Notes: generated by a model from the sequence alone, not told the origin. A stretch of DNA of 64,000 nucleotides from Pipra filicauda (GCF_003945595.2 NW_024104422.1:815743-879742); one strand, 5' to 3'; positions 13,301 to 27,017 are shown, counted from the first letter of the stretch. Made by a program: numbers and translations.

Positions 13301-14066
13301 AGGAACATTAATCTGTATTCAGAGCCCTTTAATAAATGATAAATAAATATATCTGCTTCGTTCCTTTGAATCCTACCCGCTTGTGTTTAGCTGTGTGTTT
13401 TTAGTGGCAACCCAGTCCCCATGAGCTGCAGGCCCAACGAAATCATGAACTATTAAAAAAAAAAAATAAAAATAATCTGAGCGGGGATTTAAAATAGGGT
13501 GTGGTGGAACAGCGAGGGTGAAAAGTTTGACTGTGTATCAATAGGCTGTTGGGACCTCCTGGCAATCCCCTCGTTTCCCCTTCAGTGAACACATGATTTT
13601 TGCAGAGGTGCATTTTTGCTGCCACGTTTTTGCAGCTTCCCATTTCAGCCCGAGTTTATGCATTCCCCAGCAAGAAATCAAAAGCTATCACAGGCTAACC
13701 CTCATCCTCTGAACAAACTTTTTCATTCAGGAGCTTTGGCCGAAGCAGATAGAATGCCACAGAATTTTAAATTTAAAATTGAAGTTCTCCCCTCAGCATT
13801 GTGTTTAACTCCTTGTGGGAGCGGGACTGGGAGGATATTTCTAAAGTAGTTTCTGGCCTGCCTGAAGCACAAGCTGTGGGAGATGTAGCATCGGGAAGGC
13901 AGGAAGGGGAGAATGGTAGAGGAGAAGGAAAAGGAAGTTGGTATAGAAATTAAATAAAGTGAAAGCTACAGGGATAGTTCAGGGAACAGGGGACAGAGTA
14001 TCCAGGTAAGCTGTCCATGCAATGATGAGGAGGGAATAAGAATCACCAAAAAAGCAATCACCAAGT
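10303..14066. other. Noncoding sequence without recognised elements
   Basis: The region is AT-rich, especially 11820-12020 (A/T runs) and 13445-13480 (A-run with TAAAAATAA). A purine-rich stretch at 13868-13935 has repeated GGAAG/GAGGAGAAGG words. No gene, structural RNA or dispersed repeat can be supported. Confidence 0.55.
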
Positions 14067-14107
14067 GTAGGTCCCTTCCAACTCAGCACATTCTATGAAT
14101 CTCTGAC
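14067..14107 (+). mobile_element. CR1 LINE tail, 40-bp fragment
   Basis: The sequence TAGGTCCCTTCCAACTCAGC followed by ACATTCTATGAATCTCTGA matches the last bases of the CR1 3' UTR with the octamer tail. Either a severely truncated insertion or the end of an older one. Confidence 0.75.
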
Positions 14108-16383
14108 AGATGGTCCCTTTCATTCCCTGTTTTCACTGAACTTTATTGGATAAAGGGAAGAGCTGTAGAAGACAACACTTTCAGCAAACCAGAGTCACCA
14201 TTCCCTGCTTTGCCTGTGTGTGATTTACAAATGGGTTTCATGACCAGCAATCCTGCACTGTCTCCTTGAATAGTATGTTGATGTGAAAAACTTCTTGGAA
14301 ATAAGTCTGTTCAGTAAAAATGTAGGGTTTGGTACTTTTATTTTCTTGCAGTCTATATCTCCCCTCTTCTCTCCCTTAGCCCCTTTTTCATCCAGCTTTT
14401 TCTTGAGCCACATTTGTGAGGACGTGGCCTCATATTTAAGCATGTAAAAATATAAAACAAAGGCAGGAAGTGAAATTCATAGAAAGACAGCATTTTATGA
14501 GTGCAAAAGACAGAATTAAATGTTTATTTCCATTTCATTATTGCTGTGGGGGCATATCTTTTTTTTATTTATGAAGGATTCCTCATAAGTGCACGATTTT
14601 TGTATTGGCTGGTGTTGGTGTCAGTGAAATCCACTGCTGTTGATTAAAACACTTTCATTCTTTTTTGGTGAATTGGGCATCATTACAGTTTAAGGAAAAA
14701 AACTATAGTGGTTCCAGGCAGCTATTTTTCCTGAATTCCCCGTTGCAGATTCTTTTTCTCTAGGCAGGAAACTCTAACAACTCTAGGTGAATGGGCCAAA
14801 GGAAAGCAGTGGTTTTGTACACTTCCCTAACATTCATGTGGCTTGGGCCATTCCAGAGGCTTGGAAGTCTTGCTTGGGGACTCTGAAACTTGCATTTTCA
14901 GAGTACTCAACAGACATTTTGGATAGATGACAACTGCCTCTTTTCCCTGAAGTCCTTCATTCTAACTTTTCCATTAGTATTTACTTTTTCCAGTCACCAC
15001 ATCTTGCAGAAGGGTTGGGGATTTTCATTCACTGCTAATGCTGTCAGTCAAAACTGCTGGTTTTCTGGGTTTTCTTTTTAGATTGTCTCTAAATTCCACC
15101 TTCCAGCTCCATACACAGAATTAAAGTTGGTTACAAAGCTCATGTTATTCAGACACTGTGTCTTTCTTCTGTGTAGTGTCTCTGGTACTAACACTAACAC
15201 ACAATCAGGTCTTTTTTACCTCAGCTTCAGCTTCTTTCATCATTTCTTGCCTTCCACATCTAACTAGAGATCATTTTTCATGCCCCTGTGGCGGATAAGT
15301 GTTAACATACTAAAATCTGGGGTGAAGCAGCAAACACCAACGGCGTGTTCCCACCTTGAAAAGGAAGGCCCTGGACTAGTAGGGCAGATAGAATTGAACA
15401 AGAAGTCCTGGATACTCTTATTGGCTACATCTGAATGCTATTCCAGCTCTCCCTCTCCCATCGTCAAAACCAATACACTTTTTCCCAGGTTCTCGCCTCA
15501 TTCCCTCTGTCCTGCAGGTAACATTCCTTTCTTAAGAAACCAGTGATTTAAAGAAAACATGTTTTGAGGACTAATTTTCTAAGGTTGTGAGCCAATTAAG
15601 AATGCCTTCAGACTTTGTATTTTTCATTTATTAAACTGTGGTGGCCTGAAGAGAATTGCTCTCCATTCAATTTAAGATTATAATAAGAAAATAGAACACT
15701 GAGGACTGGGCCTTTAAGTAAATCAGAAACTTTTTCTTTCTGTATCAAAAATAAGAACAACTTAGAAGTCTCAATGCATGAAGCACTTCAAGAAAATGTG
15801 ACTAATACACCAAAATGATGAGTCTTGGTTCTGTCACGTTGCTTCACTCAACTACACTTGTGTATGTCAGCTGGCACAGTGTAACCTGTCTGGCTCACGA
15901 TTAGAAATAATTTGGGCACAACAGTCAAGTTTGTATAGCAGATGACCCCACCTATGTTGAATGTGCTAATCCCTGAAAGGCCAGAGTATTGTGTAAAAGA
16001 GTGGAAAATCAAGGATCATCTTAAGACCAGCTCATAAATATTACATTTATATTGTCCAAGAAAGGACTTATCTTCTCTCTGAACATTATTCTAATGCAGA
16101 TGTGTGGGAATACTTAAGCCACATGTAGCATCTGGTGAAGATAAAGATTTATTTTGGCTGAACTGGCTGTATTAACAGATAGAGATCCGGCTTTGAACTA
16201 GCTCTTAGTTCATAGCCTGCTGCTGCCTTGGGATTAATTTCAGAATTTCTATTTGTTTTTAACATGGAGAAATTACTTGCAGCTGATTTTTTAATATCTT
16301 TACATTCTTCTAACAGGCAAGCTACTGAAAAGAGATGGGAAAGTCAGAAAAAACTAAAAGTGACAGTAACTAGCTGTTAACTC
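14108..16383. other. Noncoding sequence without recognised elements
   Basis: No gene, RNA or repeat is recognised. Composition is AT-rich with T-runs around 14550-14700. Confidence 0.55.
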
Positions 16384-17396
16384 ATCATGTGGAGACCAGT
16401 GATGAGGGGTGTCCCTCAGGGGTCAGGACTTGGGCTGATACCATTTAATATCATTGTCCCACACAGACAGGTGGGATCAATGACAGCCTCAGCAAGTTTG
16501 CTGGTGACACCAAAATGTGTGGTGCAGTCAACACTCTAGGGAGAAGAGGTGGATCCAGAGGGACGTGGACAGGCTGGAGAGGTGGGCTGATGCCAACCTC
16601 ATGACGTTCAACAGAGCCAAGTGCAAGGTCCTGCACCTGGGTCATGGCAAGCCCAGACATACCTACAGGTTGGATGGAGAAGGGATTGAGAGCAGCCCTG
16701 TGGAGAAGGTCTTGGGGCTGGTCTAATGGTTGATGAAAAACTCAACATGAACTGGCAGTGTGTGCTCACAGCCCAGAAACCAACCGTGTCCTGGGCTGCA
16801 TCCAAAAGAGTGTGGCCAGCAGGTGGAAGAAGGTGATTCTCCCCCTCTACTCTGCTCTTGTGAACCCCCACCTGGAGTGCTGCTCACAGTTCTGGTGTCC
16901 CCAGAATAAGAAGGACATGGAACTGTTGGAGCAAGTTCAGAGGAGGCCATGAAGTTGATAAGAGGACTGGGGCACCTCCCCTGTGGAGACAGGCTTAGAA
17001 AGTTGTGACTGTTCAGCCTGGAAAAGAGAAGGTTGTGTGGAGACCTCACAGCATCTTGCAGTACCTGAAGGGGCTACAGGGAAACCAGAGAAGGACTCAC
17101 CAGCAGGAACTGCAGTAACAGGACAAGGAGTAAAGGATTCAGACTGAAAGAGGGGAAATTTAGGTTAGATATTAGGAAGAAATTTTTCCCTGTGAGGGTG
17201 GTGAGGCTCTGGCACAGGTTACCCGGAGGAGCTGTGGCTGTCCCATCCCTGGAAGTGTGAAAGGCCAGATTGGATGGGGCTCTGAGCAACCTGGGATAGT
17301 AGAAGGTGTCCCTGCCCATGGCAGAAGGGTTGGAACAAGATGATCTTTGGAATGAGATGATCCCTTTCAACCTTCGACATTCAATGATTCTGTGAC
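16384..17396 (+). mobile_element. CR1 LINE, 1-kb 3' portion with broken ORF2
   Basis: The longest plus-strand CR1 copy starts inside the reverse-transcriptase region (GTGTCCCTCAGGGGTCAGGA) and runs through the end of ORF2 and the 3' UTR. It ends at ACATTCAATGATTCTGTGAC. The 3' part shares the GGTGTCCCTGCCCATGGCAG block with the copies at 10022 and 34312. A short local duplication of a GATGATC word lies near the tail (17339-17363). The element is 5'-truncated and cannot move by itself. Confidence 0.95.
16488..16952 (+). pseudogene. CR1 ORF2 reverse-transcriptase remnant, frameshifted
   Basis: This is the C-terminal half of the CR1 reverse transcriptase. At 16488-16517 the frame reads [10 protein letters not shown], the position of the catalytic FADD box; the first aspartate is replaced by glycine (FAGD), which would abolish activity. 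The frame then shifts, and at 16550-16726 residues [16 protein letters not shown] and [14 protein letters not shown] are seen. It shifts back, with RVLGCIQKSVASRWKKVILP and SALVNPHLECC at 16790-16890. It stops after a KKDMELLEQVQRRP block at about 16952. At least two frameshifts and a stop show that it is dead. Confidence 0.9.
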
Positions 17397-18009
17397 ATCA
17401 ACTACAACATTTTGGTTTCATTTTAAAGAAGGAATATCCTCATCTTGCAGAAATTAGTAGCTGTCTTGACAAGAGCTGGAGTTCCATGTGTTTATTCTTG
17501 CCATGTTGTGCCTTGGCTAGACAATGCTCTCTTGCTTTGTGGATCTTTGGCCTGCACCACTGCCTTCTTCTCAGAAGTGTTACTGTGACAATGCACAAAC
17601 ACATTTTCAGTCTGTGTCCTGCTGTCTTTTGCTGAGACTCTCTTTTTCCAGGACATTTTTTGGGTTGTTGGACCATTTTTGCCTGACTTTGTCTGGGGTG
17701 CAAAGTGAATACTTGCAGAGGCAGACAGATGGGCAGTGAGATATCCAGTGTTGCCGCTGACTCCTGCTGTTTTATTTCTAGTTTGAGTATGTCTTGCTTT
17801 CAATGGTGAAATAGAAAATACAGTGGGTGGTGGTGGAGGTTAGCAGGGGGAATTTGCACACCAGAGGAGGCAAGAAGAGCAGAGCTCCTTTGTTGACACA
17901 ATTCGCACTAGACAAGTTTCGGTGATGGAGAGTGAGATTAGAAAAGCTTTTAGACTCTGGCTCTCATACAAATAGGCCTGTACTTGCCCAAGTACCTCTG
18001 TAAGCACCT
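17397..18009. other. Noncoding spacer between two CR1 copies
   Basis: Unique sequence without recognisable gene or repeat. Overlapping frames on both strands at 17440-17803 have no domain. Confidence 0.55.
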
Positions 18010-18105
18010 AGAATCATAGAATATCCTGAGTTGGAAGGGACATACAAGGATCACTGTAGCCCAAATCCTGGCCCTGTACAGGACAGCCCCAAGAATCTCA
18101 TCCAC
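18010..18105 (-). mobile_element. CR1 LINE 3'-end fragment
   Basis: The plus strand reads AGAATCATAGAATATCCTGA, GTTGGAAGGGACATACAAGG and CCTGGCCCTGTACAGGACAG, ending near CCCCAAGAATCTCATCCACC. This is the reverse complement of a CR1 3' end. It shares the 'gaatatc.tgagttggaagggac' variant with the fragment at 7597, unlike the other CR1 copies in the window. Confidence 0.85.
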
Positions 18106-21100
18106 CTCTCACTTTGTGATATAGTTGGTTGCCTCCTTTGTGACGTCCCTGCACCTTGCACACAAGGTTACAGAGCAAGAAACGGGCCTCAAAGGGCATT
18201 ACCAGCCAGTACACTGAAGGCAGCATTGCTATCAAACTCCAAATGCAACCCAGCAGTGTACACTGTCCCCATGTGAAGTCTCCTGACTCCCCCTCCTTCC
18301 ACACCTCCAAATAACCCAGTGCACTCAACATGCACTGGATTAAAAAGAAGCCCCAAGCTGAAAAGCCTTGAGAATGTCTTTGTAGCTTGGACACATACAT
18401 TCTCCTACCCAGCCTGAGTTTCTGCTCCTCAAGGTTACTGCCTTCCCAGCACATCTGCTGTCATGCAAGCAAGACAAGATGAACTACTGGCATTAAAAAA
18501 AAAACAAATCTGTTTACCTTCCCCCGACTAGAAGGAGGGGATTTTGGGTGGGCAGATGAAGTGGGAAATGAAAGTTTTTTCTGCATACTAACTCCATATA
18601 CAATACTCAAACTGCAGTGGTTTTTCTTCTGTGATTCAAGTCCAAAATTTCAAACAAGTTTATTATGCGTCCACTTCACTGCAGAATCTCTTCAGATCCA
18701 ACAAACCAACCAAGTGCATGTCATCCTTTGGCCTTTTAAGCAAACCACAGTATACTGTAGAGAGGGTTTTGAGTGGGTGGTACTAACCACCAATATTATT
18801 GCCCAGGGATGTTATTAACACAATAAAGCTTTCTGTGGGTTCCTTCTTTTGATTATAATGTAATATTTCAAAGGATGTTACCATTGTAATTGTGACTTTT
18901 CTACCTAAAGCTCACTCAAAGTTTTAATTGAATTTGGGTTTTTTTGAATTTTCAGATAGGATTTTACGTAGTGCATGCAGTCCCACTGAGCTCACTTCTC
19001 TACCGAAAAAAAAAATTAAGTAGAATGAATTCTTTAAGAATTGTTCAGATTTATCTGCATTTATGATATAAAAAATAGTTAAAAAGTAAAATCTGACCTA
19101 TACAGAAACAGCTTCCTGCTCCAGTTCATCCCAGAAACTGGACCAAGTGATTTCACATGAAAGTATACATCCTTAGGGAAAGACAACATGGGAAAGACAA
19201 TGCAACCCAGGATAGGGGTTTTTTTAACCATTTTGCATAGTCCTTCTTGATTCCCAGGCAAAGATAAGTGATCTGAAGAGACAACAGTCAATTGAATATT
19301 TCAAGAATTGAACTCTTACCCTTCTGAAAAAATGTGTCATCTTTTAGACCTGTAGCCACTGCAACAGACCCTTGTCTCTTCTTACACTCTTCTAGTTTCT
19401 GAGGATTTATGAACCACGTTTCTACTCTACACTGACTTCAAATAATTGAGATAAATCAGTTTCTTGCCCCAGCTGAACTCTTAGTCCTGTGACTTGACCA
19501 GTCCATACAATCCCAGCCACCCTGTAGCATACTAGGTAGTCAGCAGAGAGACTTCCACACTGGCGTAGAGCTTTTCACCCTTACTCCTTACTTGAGGTCC
19601 TGGTAGATTGTTCAAATGTTGTTGACAACTTGATGACTGGTGTGTCTGAAGGACTTGCCTGTTTGGTCTATATGAAGTCAATTAGTGACCTCAAACTTGG
19701 TTCCATCTGAACAAATGCATTTTCCTTTAAGCCACTGTCGTGGATTGCTTCCACTGAAGAAACCAGAGGAATTACCAAACTTCTTCCTCAAAGAGGTGGT
19801 TATAGGTGCAAACCCACCTTCTGGGACGTGTGTAGCAAGGTTGGAATTTGAGTGCTAGACACAGCTGTGACTAGAAAGGTTGTCTGATCCTTTACTGAGC
19901 ATGTTTGCTGAGGGGACAGAAGGAGTAAAAGGATTTATGTGGAGAAGTCGAGATAAGGGGGATATACTCGGGCTATCATTTCAGACAACCTTGAAATGCA
20001 AAAACTAGAAGTGGTCTTCCTAGAGAACTGGCCTGCCTGGCCATCACTCCTGACTTGGTATCTTTCATCAGTAACATATTCAAAATATGTTAAAACTAAA
20101 AACACAGAGAAGGGCATTGGGCACTAATGAAAAACAAGACTTTCTGCTTTTACATAGTACTTACACAGCACTGTAGAGACAGGCAAAGTGAAGAACTCTG
20201 GAGAAGGTTGGGCTTTAGAAGATGTGGGAAGAATGGATTAGGTTTTCGTGCTTTAGCTTGTTGGCTGCTTTTCGGCCCACGAGTTACATCTAGATGGTGA
20301 GAACCATGGAGTTCAGAATGGAAGAAAGGTGTCTGATTTTATTTAAATCTAAGTATGTAAAGAAGACATTTACCATGGTCTTTTTTGCACTGAAAGAAAT
20401 CTCACTGACAGTTACTCAAAGTGATCAAACAGACAAAATAGTCTCTTCTTAGACTGAAAATCAGAGTAGTTCATAATTTTTTAAAAACCAGATTAAAAAA
20501 ACAGCTAGAAGGCTTAATTTACTTTTTTATTCTCACTCCTAAAATGCTGAATCCATTTCAATCACAGCTGGGAACAAGGACAGCCAACAACAACACATCA
20601 CTCCTAGCATGATACCTTTTTATGTCCTCTTCTGGGATGCATCAAATGTTGATGACCAAATTATGACCCTTTCCACCTCCCTTACTGAAAGCATAGAACT
20701 TTTGCCAATAGTCATCAGCCAAGGTTGTAAAAAATGTGAAGCATAGGATCATGCCTAAGATACTAAAGCAGGTTCCATACTATCAAACAAGTAGGTTCTT
20801 AAGCAGCTGCTGGTGACATCAAAGCTGTCAAGTACTTGTCACTATAAAGACAAGATGTCACTTAGATATTGGTAGAGGTTGAGCACCTCAGTGTCAGGAT
20901 CCTTCTCTCTGAAAATTTCAGGCTGGTGGCTTTAGCCCTGATACCCTTGACTTTCCTTAAAGAGAGGTAGGACCTTTTTTAAACAAGCCCCTTCTGTTTT
21001 CAACAGCATTTAATCAGTACAGGAGGTGCAGTGTCAAATTTTAATGTTGTTGTGGGACAGATAAAATGTGAAGCACTCCCCTCTATTTTCCAAAATCATG

Positions 21101-24100
21101 GTGTTTCCGTGGCTTATCCAGTGATACATTCAATATTCCCTGAAGGAAAATGAGACAGAATGTGTCACTAAGGCTCACATAATTTTGATTGAGCCGTTGG
21201 GATCTGTTTCATTCTGTTCTCATAAGTGGGGAAGCAGTGATAATGAATGACCTGACAAAGATTTAGAGGTAGAGCTTAAAGAACCACTGAAACATTTGTT
21301 TCAACAACTTTACAGTTTATTCAAGGTTTTCAGCCTTTCTGGTTGTTCAGAGTTGAGAGGGATGGTTTATAGGAGTAAACTTCCTTGTGAGGTTAGGATC
21401 AAATTCTGCAGTAGCTACTCCAGAAAAATCTTCAAGCTTTCTTCTTCCCACCACTTTCAAAAACAGGTTGGACTAAGGAGTAAGGCACTGATAGAAGGAT
21501 GTAACACAAACCTTCCTGAAAGGGAAGGCACATTTGGGGTTTTCTCAATGATCTTTATTCTCCCACTTGTTCTGCTCCAGTTTGTTATGACAGAATCTGT
21601 AAATCTAATTTTGTCTTCTCAAACAGTAGATCTAAATTGTATTGAAAACCCAATGCGTGATCAGTGAGATAAAAAGTCTTTGAAGTGCTTTAGAGGAGTA
21701 TGTTTTAGGTCACGGGGCAGAACTTGGAGTACAGTAAGGTTAATAGTCTCTTGACTTTTATCTTCAACACAGTTTCACACTTCTGACACCTTGATAAACT
21801 TTCCCTTTACTTCAGACTTTCCCGGAACAAAGAACAGAAGAAAACCACTCCCCACCCCGGGGACCTTTTACAACCACCCAGTAGGGGGAGAAAGAAACAA
21901 AAGAGTGGTTAGTGTCTGGGTAGTGCAAAATCTATTTTTAAATTAGAAGTTAGAGTAGGCTGGTCTTTTCACTTTTGACCACTTCTGCATATGAACAAAA
22001 CCAGTAATGATGATGGCAAAATTTTAACAGCCATGAGCCTCATGAGGTGAATTTCCATGAATGCCAGTGATGTTTTGGCTACAACAAAAAATTAGTCATT
22101 AAAATTACTCATTATTGATGTATAGAATCATTCAAAGGGTTTTTTGATTTATTCTTCATGAAATGATTAATGACTTTTTTTCACCCTCAGCTGTTCTATA
22201 ACAGCTCTTGGGAATCCTGAAACTGAAAATCTGTGTCTTTATAAATATCTTTTTATTTCAATGGGGCATACACGTCAGTCTGTCATTGAAGTACTGCTCC
22301 AGAAGCAGTGGGTTGTTCCCAGCTGACGTGCTGTTCAAGGGCTGTTGTAACACTGTTCATGTGTGCTAGAGTGTGAAGATCAATTTGCTTCAGGGACTGC
22401 TTACATGTGCTGAGATACATGACACATTGGTTGGCACTGGTTTTGATTTCAAAATCATAACAGAGAAACCACTAACAACCTTTAAGCAATGCCTCAGCTA
22501 TTTAGAGTGCATAATAAGAAATTACAGAAAATTTGTAAACTACACAAAACCCCACTAAAAAGTCTAAATTTATTACAGCTGTGGGACTAGGAGCTAACTG
22601 GTTGAACAGAAGGGACTTAAATTAACATGTTTTAATTAAGTTCAGATAAACTAATGACTCAAAAGCAGCAATCTATGATGATGATCCAGTAAACTATCTG
22701 AAATAAAAGCTGGTAAAACCACCCTAAAGACAGGCCTTTTTTTTCCTTAGCATTAATATCATTAGCACAACAGATTGCATTGTCGTAAGAAATCTGAAGA
22801 GAAAGTGCAAGAATAAATAGATGATATCTTAGCTACAGTCTTTCCATTGGAGAAAGACTTGCTGCTCACAGGGGAGGTAAATTGGCCAGTGGCATACTTT
22901 CATGGTACAGTTGAGAAATCAATGCCTGATAGCTTACCCTGTTGATCAGATGTCAGTCTTTGGGCTGTCAATCCACCCTCTTTCTCAGGAATTAAACTAC
23001 TTTCTTCAAAAAGATTTATTTAAAATAATTTGAGGCTTCCTATCCCTTTCATGTGTCCTCCCTTTGAATGTGGTGTGTGGTTCTTTGCCTTGCATGGTCA
23101 GGCACACTTGGTTCTTTAATACACCCAGAGATTGCAGACTGAGAGTGATTTTGTGTTATTTTAGTACATTGAAAAGGTTTAAAAAGAGCAAAAAACCTGA
23201 ACTGAGCTACCATCATCTTCAATTCTTCTGCAGAAAAACCTAATATCAAATCCATATATGGGAATATATGTCAGAATCAAGAAACTCAATAAACAGACAG
23301 TGGTCTTAAAGTAGTGCAGTCGACTGTAGCCAGAGGACAAACACAGCATAGAGCAGTGGATCAATCCTCTCTTTGGAGCATTTTATGGAAAACTACGGCA
23401 CATTCCATTTCTTTCTGTAGGAGCTCACACAGGCATAAGAAGTGAACATCTTTAGGGAAATTTTTGGACAGCTGAGCTATTTGACTCCTTAACTAAAAAT
23501 TTCTGTGGCACCCCCAACTCTCACCCCGGTCTCCTCCTGTCTTCTGCTCCACTGCCCCATTTTCAAAATGACATGCTATCCACCTTATGAAATGAAAACT
23601 ACATCTTATTTGAAAGACAGCAAAAGTGGGAAAGATCCCTGCAGAATCAGAAGTACAGTAAAGTATTCCAGGCTGCTGTTGCCCAATTCATCTTGTTTGC
23701 TTAGAAGGCGGTGCAAACACTTGTAAGCTTTTCCTCAGGTGCAAACAGAAGGAAAATAAGTATTCACTCAAAATCTGATTAAGGATATAAAGTCATCCAG
23801 TCATCCCACGCTGGACTGACTCAGCCTGGTCTGTAAAATCCATGTATGAGCTTAAGGAAGCCACAGACTTACTAATGCCCCAGTCTAATAGCTTTATCTA
23901 AAGAGAATGTTGTTTGGTTATTTCAAAGCTGTTTCATCTTTTTTTCCTATTCCCTGTGAAGTATGAATTTCAGAGGAGATGAAGGCATTTCAGGGTAAGT
24001 GCTTGATCTAAAGGCCAGATCTAAAAGGCATTTAGTCCCCTAACATGCTTTTGAATAGTCTGCTTCCACTGGGAAATTACTATTCTACATGCTCTGAGTG

Positions 24101-27017
24101 GCACACCAGTAAGAATACCAGTAGGAGAATTTCAAGTGGCTTTTGCATGCACAGTTAGAACATTATATTGTTGTTTGTGGTTTTTGTTTTTTTTGTATTT
24201 TGCTAAGCCAACCTTCAGTAGTCAGCTTCCTTTTCTCCTAATCTGCAGCTGCTTCACTGGCTATCCATCATCTTTATTACAGTGTCATTTCTATACGTCA
24301 TTCTTTTACACTAATCAGAAGCAGACCAAGAGGGAAAGAAATTGCTCCGCAGGGATGAGGTCTGGTGCTGTAAACGATATGTTGAATAAGAGTGGAATTC
24401 AATGGAAGAGACACTGTACTTGTTTACACATGCTGAACCGATGGCTTTTATCTGTAGGACACATCCCAGCTCTTTGTTGAGGTCATTTGGAGCCCTAATC
24501 CAGCAGGGCTCTGCAGAACGCCTGCAAGCAGTGAACAGTCCCGCTGCTGCCACTATTGTCATTAAGTTGCATAAAGCCACCGTAGTGTGGTGATGAACTG
24601 GGGCCCAACAACTTGGAAACAGTAGCTGGTCTATGAGCACTGGCACTGATGAAGTTTAGATTCTTATTAATACATACTCTGCGTATTCTGTATCCTCACA
24701 CCACAATAACCCCAACTTTCTCCACTCCCCTGAAGTTTCCAAAAGTGACAGTAACTTGTTCTACCTTCTCCAAACCACCCACTTCCATGACACCTTCAGC
24801 CCTTTTCACCTCCTCCATTCTTTTGGGAGCTTCATTATTTCAGCTGGAGATGGGAAGTACTGTGAGAGTGTCATGCTATGGCTTTCCTGGTCACTGGACT
24901 GACTGCTACATGTAGTAAAGGCAGTGAGTGAAGGTTGAGTCCTTCCTTCAGGGCTCTGTCGGGGTATCTTCCTTCCTCCTACCCCCAAAATATCAACTTT
25001 CCCAAGTAAAAGTAGCTTGCTGTCCATTATGTCCATAATGAGACCATTTGTCAAGTTTACTTGATGGATTCAGCCCAGGGGTTCAAAGGCTGTTAGAAAG
25101 ATGTAGATGGTCAAATGGGTATGACGGGCAAAAAAGTCCATTTCTTAGAAAACCGGGCTAGTTTGTATTCTTGAGGTAAGACAGCATTCACTGTAGTTGT
25201 TCCTTCACTTTTGCCTTTGGAGCAAATTTTATCATCTTATCAAGTGCCTGTTTACCAAGACAGGTATTATGAATGAACTGCTTGAAATGTGTAGCCACTC
25301 TGAACAGCAATACTTAGAATAGGGAGGATTTAAACAACATCACTTCTTCTCTTTTAAGCCATGGTATGGGTAAAAGCAAGAATCAGCATGACCAGATAGA
25401 ACATAGCTGGGGAACTGGAAAGAAAAATCAATAAAGTTAAGGAATTCAAATGAAAAGAAGCTAAAACAAACATAAACAGAAAGACAACATTGAAAAAAAA
25501 AAAAAAAGAATTATTTAGACTGTGGCTTGCCCTTGGGGCCATTACCATCCACCTGTCAGGTTTTAAGCATTAAGCAGAATATTAATAATAAGTAGGAGTT
25601 TAATATATAAAAATCCCAAATGTACATTTTCTTCATGGTTTGAATGCAATTGTCCACTGCACACTAAACGAAATGGTAATGTTTTCAGAAGGTCCCTCCA
25701 GTGTCTAAATGAAAGCTAATCTATATAAACTTCCAGATGGTATTGGAGCTTTTATATCCTTATCAACTAATGTGTGACTTCAAAAGTGTAGCAGTGATTA
25801 TGGGAAACTCCCAGTCACATCTGTAAACAAAAGTATGTAATTACACATAATTACACAAGTCTTATTTATATTGTTAGAAATACTCATATAAACAGATAAA
25901 ATACATAATCAAACATAATATTCAATGCTGCTGAAAGGCATGTTGTGATCTATGAATTAATTATGTATATTTTGCCACCCACTACTGACACGAAACCTTT
26001 GAAGTCTTCTTCTCACATATTAAGGCTTTAATTTTTCAGTAACTACTCAGCTGTTAAATGCTGATCTTGCATTCAATTAAGTCAACTGGAAATTTGGATT
26101 GTTGGTGCAGTTCAGAAGTTTAGTCCTGAAAAGCTGAATGCACTGGCAGTGATATCACTAAGATGTTCTCACTTACTTGCAAGGCTATGATTTTGTCAGT
26201 CAGTTGCCTAGGATAACTCCAGATAAATAGGAAGGCATTGGAAGGGGAAAAGAACTCAGAAACAAAAATACGCTGCTTTTTTGGTTGTCTGAAGTCATAG
26301 CTTTTTCCTTGGGCAGGAGTGATAGTCTCATCCAAGATCATGTTGGTCCAAAGCTGTAAGGAAAGGCACAGTTTTCCACTCTTTTCCAGGAGCAAAAGTA
26401 GGGAAAGAGGGTATGAGTGAAGAAAAACAAATAAAACATCTGCTGAGGGAAGGAGGTTCTCTTTAAGCCTGAGAAATGCCATGCCCTGAAGCCTGGGAGG
26501 AAGGAGATTAAGCTTCTGGTGAAGAGAAAGGGAAATTACAGGTGTGAAGCTCAGTAAAGCAAACCAAGAGGAAAGTAAGGGAGGATTTCCTTTCCTCCCA
26601 TTCAGGTGATTCTGTGTTATTTGCATCACAATCTAGGGAAATTTCTATACATCTCCAAACCCATCTTATTCCTAAACTTTGCCATCCTAGAGTATCGTTT
26701 TTACAATGGATCCCGATATACAGTGTGCTGAGCTACCTAAAATATCTTGGCAAAGCTTAACTTATCTTTCATAAGGAAGCTGGACAAAATCCCCAAGATG
26801 CCAGAAGCCCAATTTTCATAGTGTTGTTTGACATTTTTCTTTCTAGTACAATAGTGCTCACTATGAATTTCACAAATCCACAGCACACTCTTCTAAGGAC
26901 CAGCTCAATTCCATGGCTCCCATTTTCCTGGCAGAGGCCAGGCTGTTGTGTGTGGAGGCCATGTCTTTTATTAATGGCGATTGAACAGCAGCACAGCAAA
27001 CTTGTCCTCTTCTGCTC
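18106..27017. other. Long repeat-poor noncoding sequence
   Basis: Nearly 9 kb without a recognisable gene or dispersed repeat. A 15-base A-run lies at 25493-25507. The segment 25580-26060 is very AT-rich and holds several TAATTA/ATTAATTA words, including a direct repeat TAATTACACA-TAATTACACA at 25838-25857. A 169-codon minus-strand frame (26120-26629) has no domain that I recognise. A long bird segment this free of repeats is compatible with a conserved regulatory region or an intron of a developmental gene, but that is inference. Confidence 0.5.
25493..25507. repeat. Poly-A run
   Basis: Fifteen consecutive A residues. No retroposed gene, polyadenylation signal or target-site duplication is evident next to it, so I treat it as a simple homopolymer. 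Confidence 0.85.

Noticed and set aside
22670..22800. Box C/D snoRNA-like spacing (ATGATGA ... CTGA)
   Set aside because: No terminal stem, and the C-like and D-like boxes are not at a suitable distance.
26120..26629. 169-codon minus-strand open frame
   Set aside because: Leu/Ser-rich translation without recognisable domain or signal architecture; chance frame.
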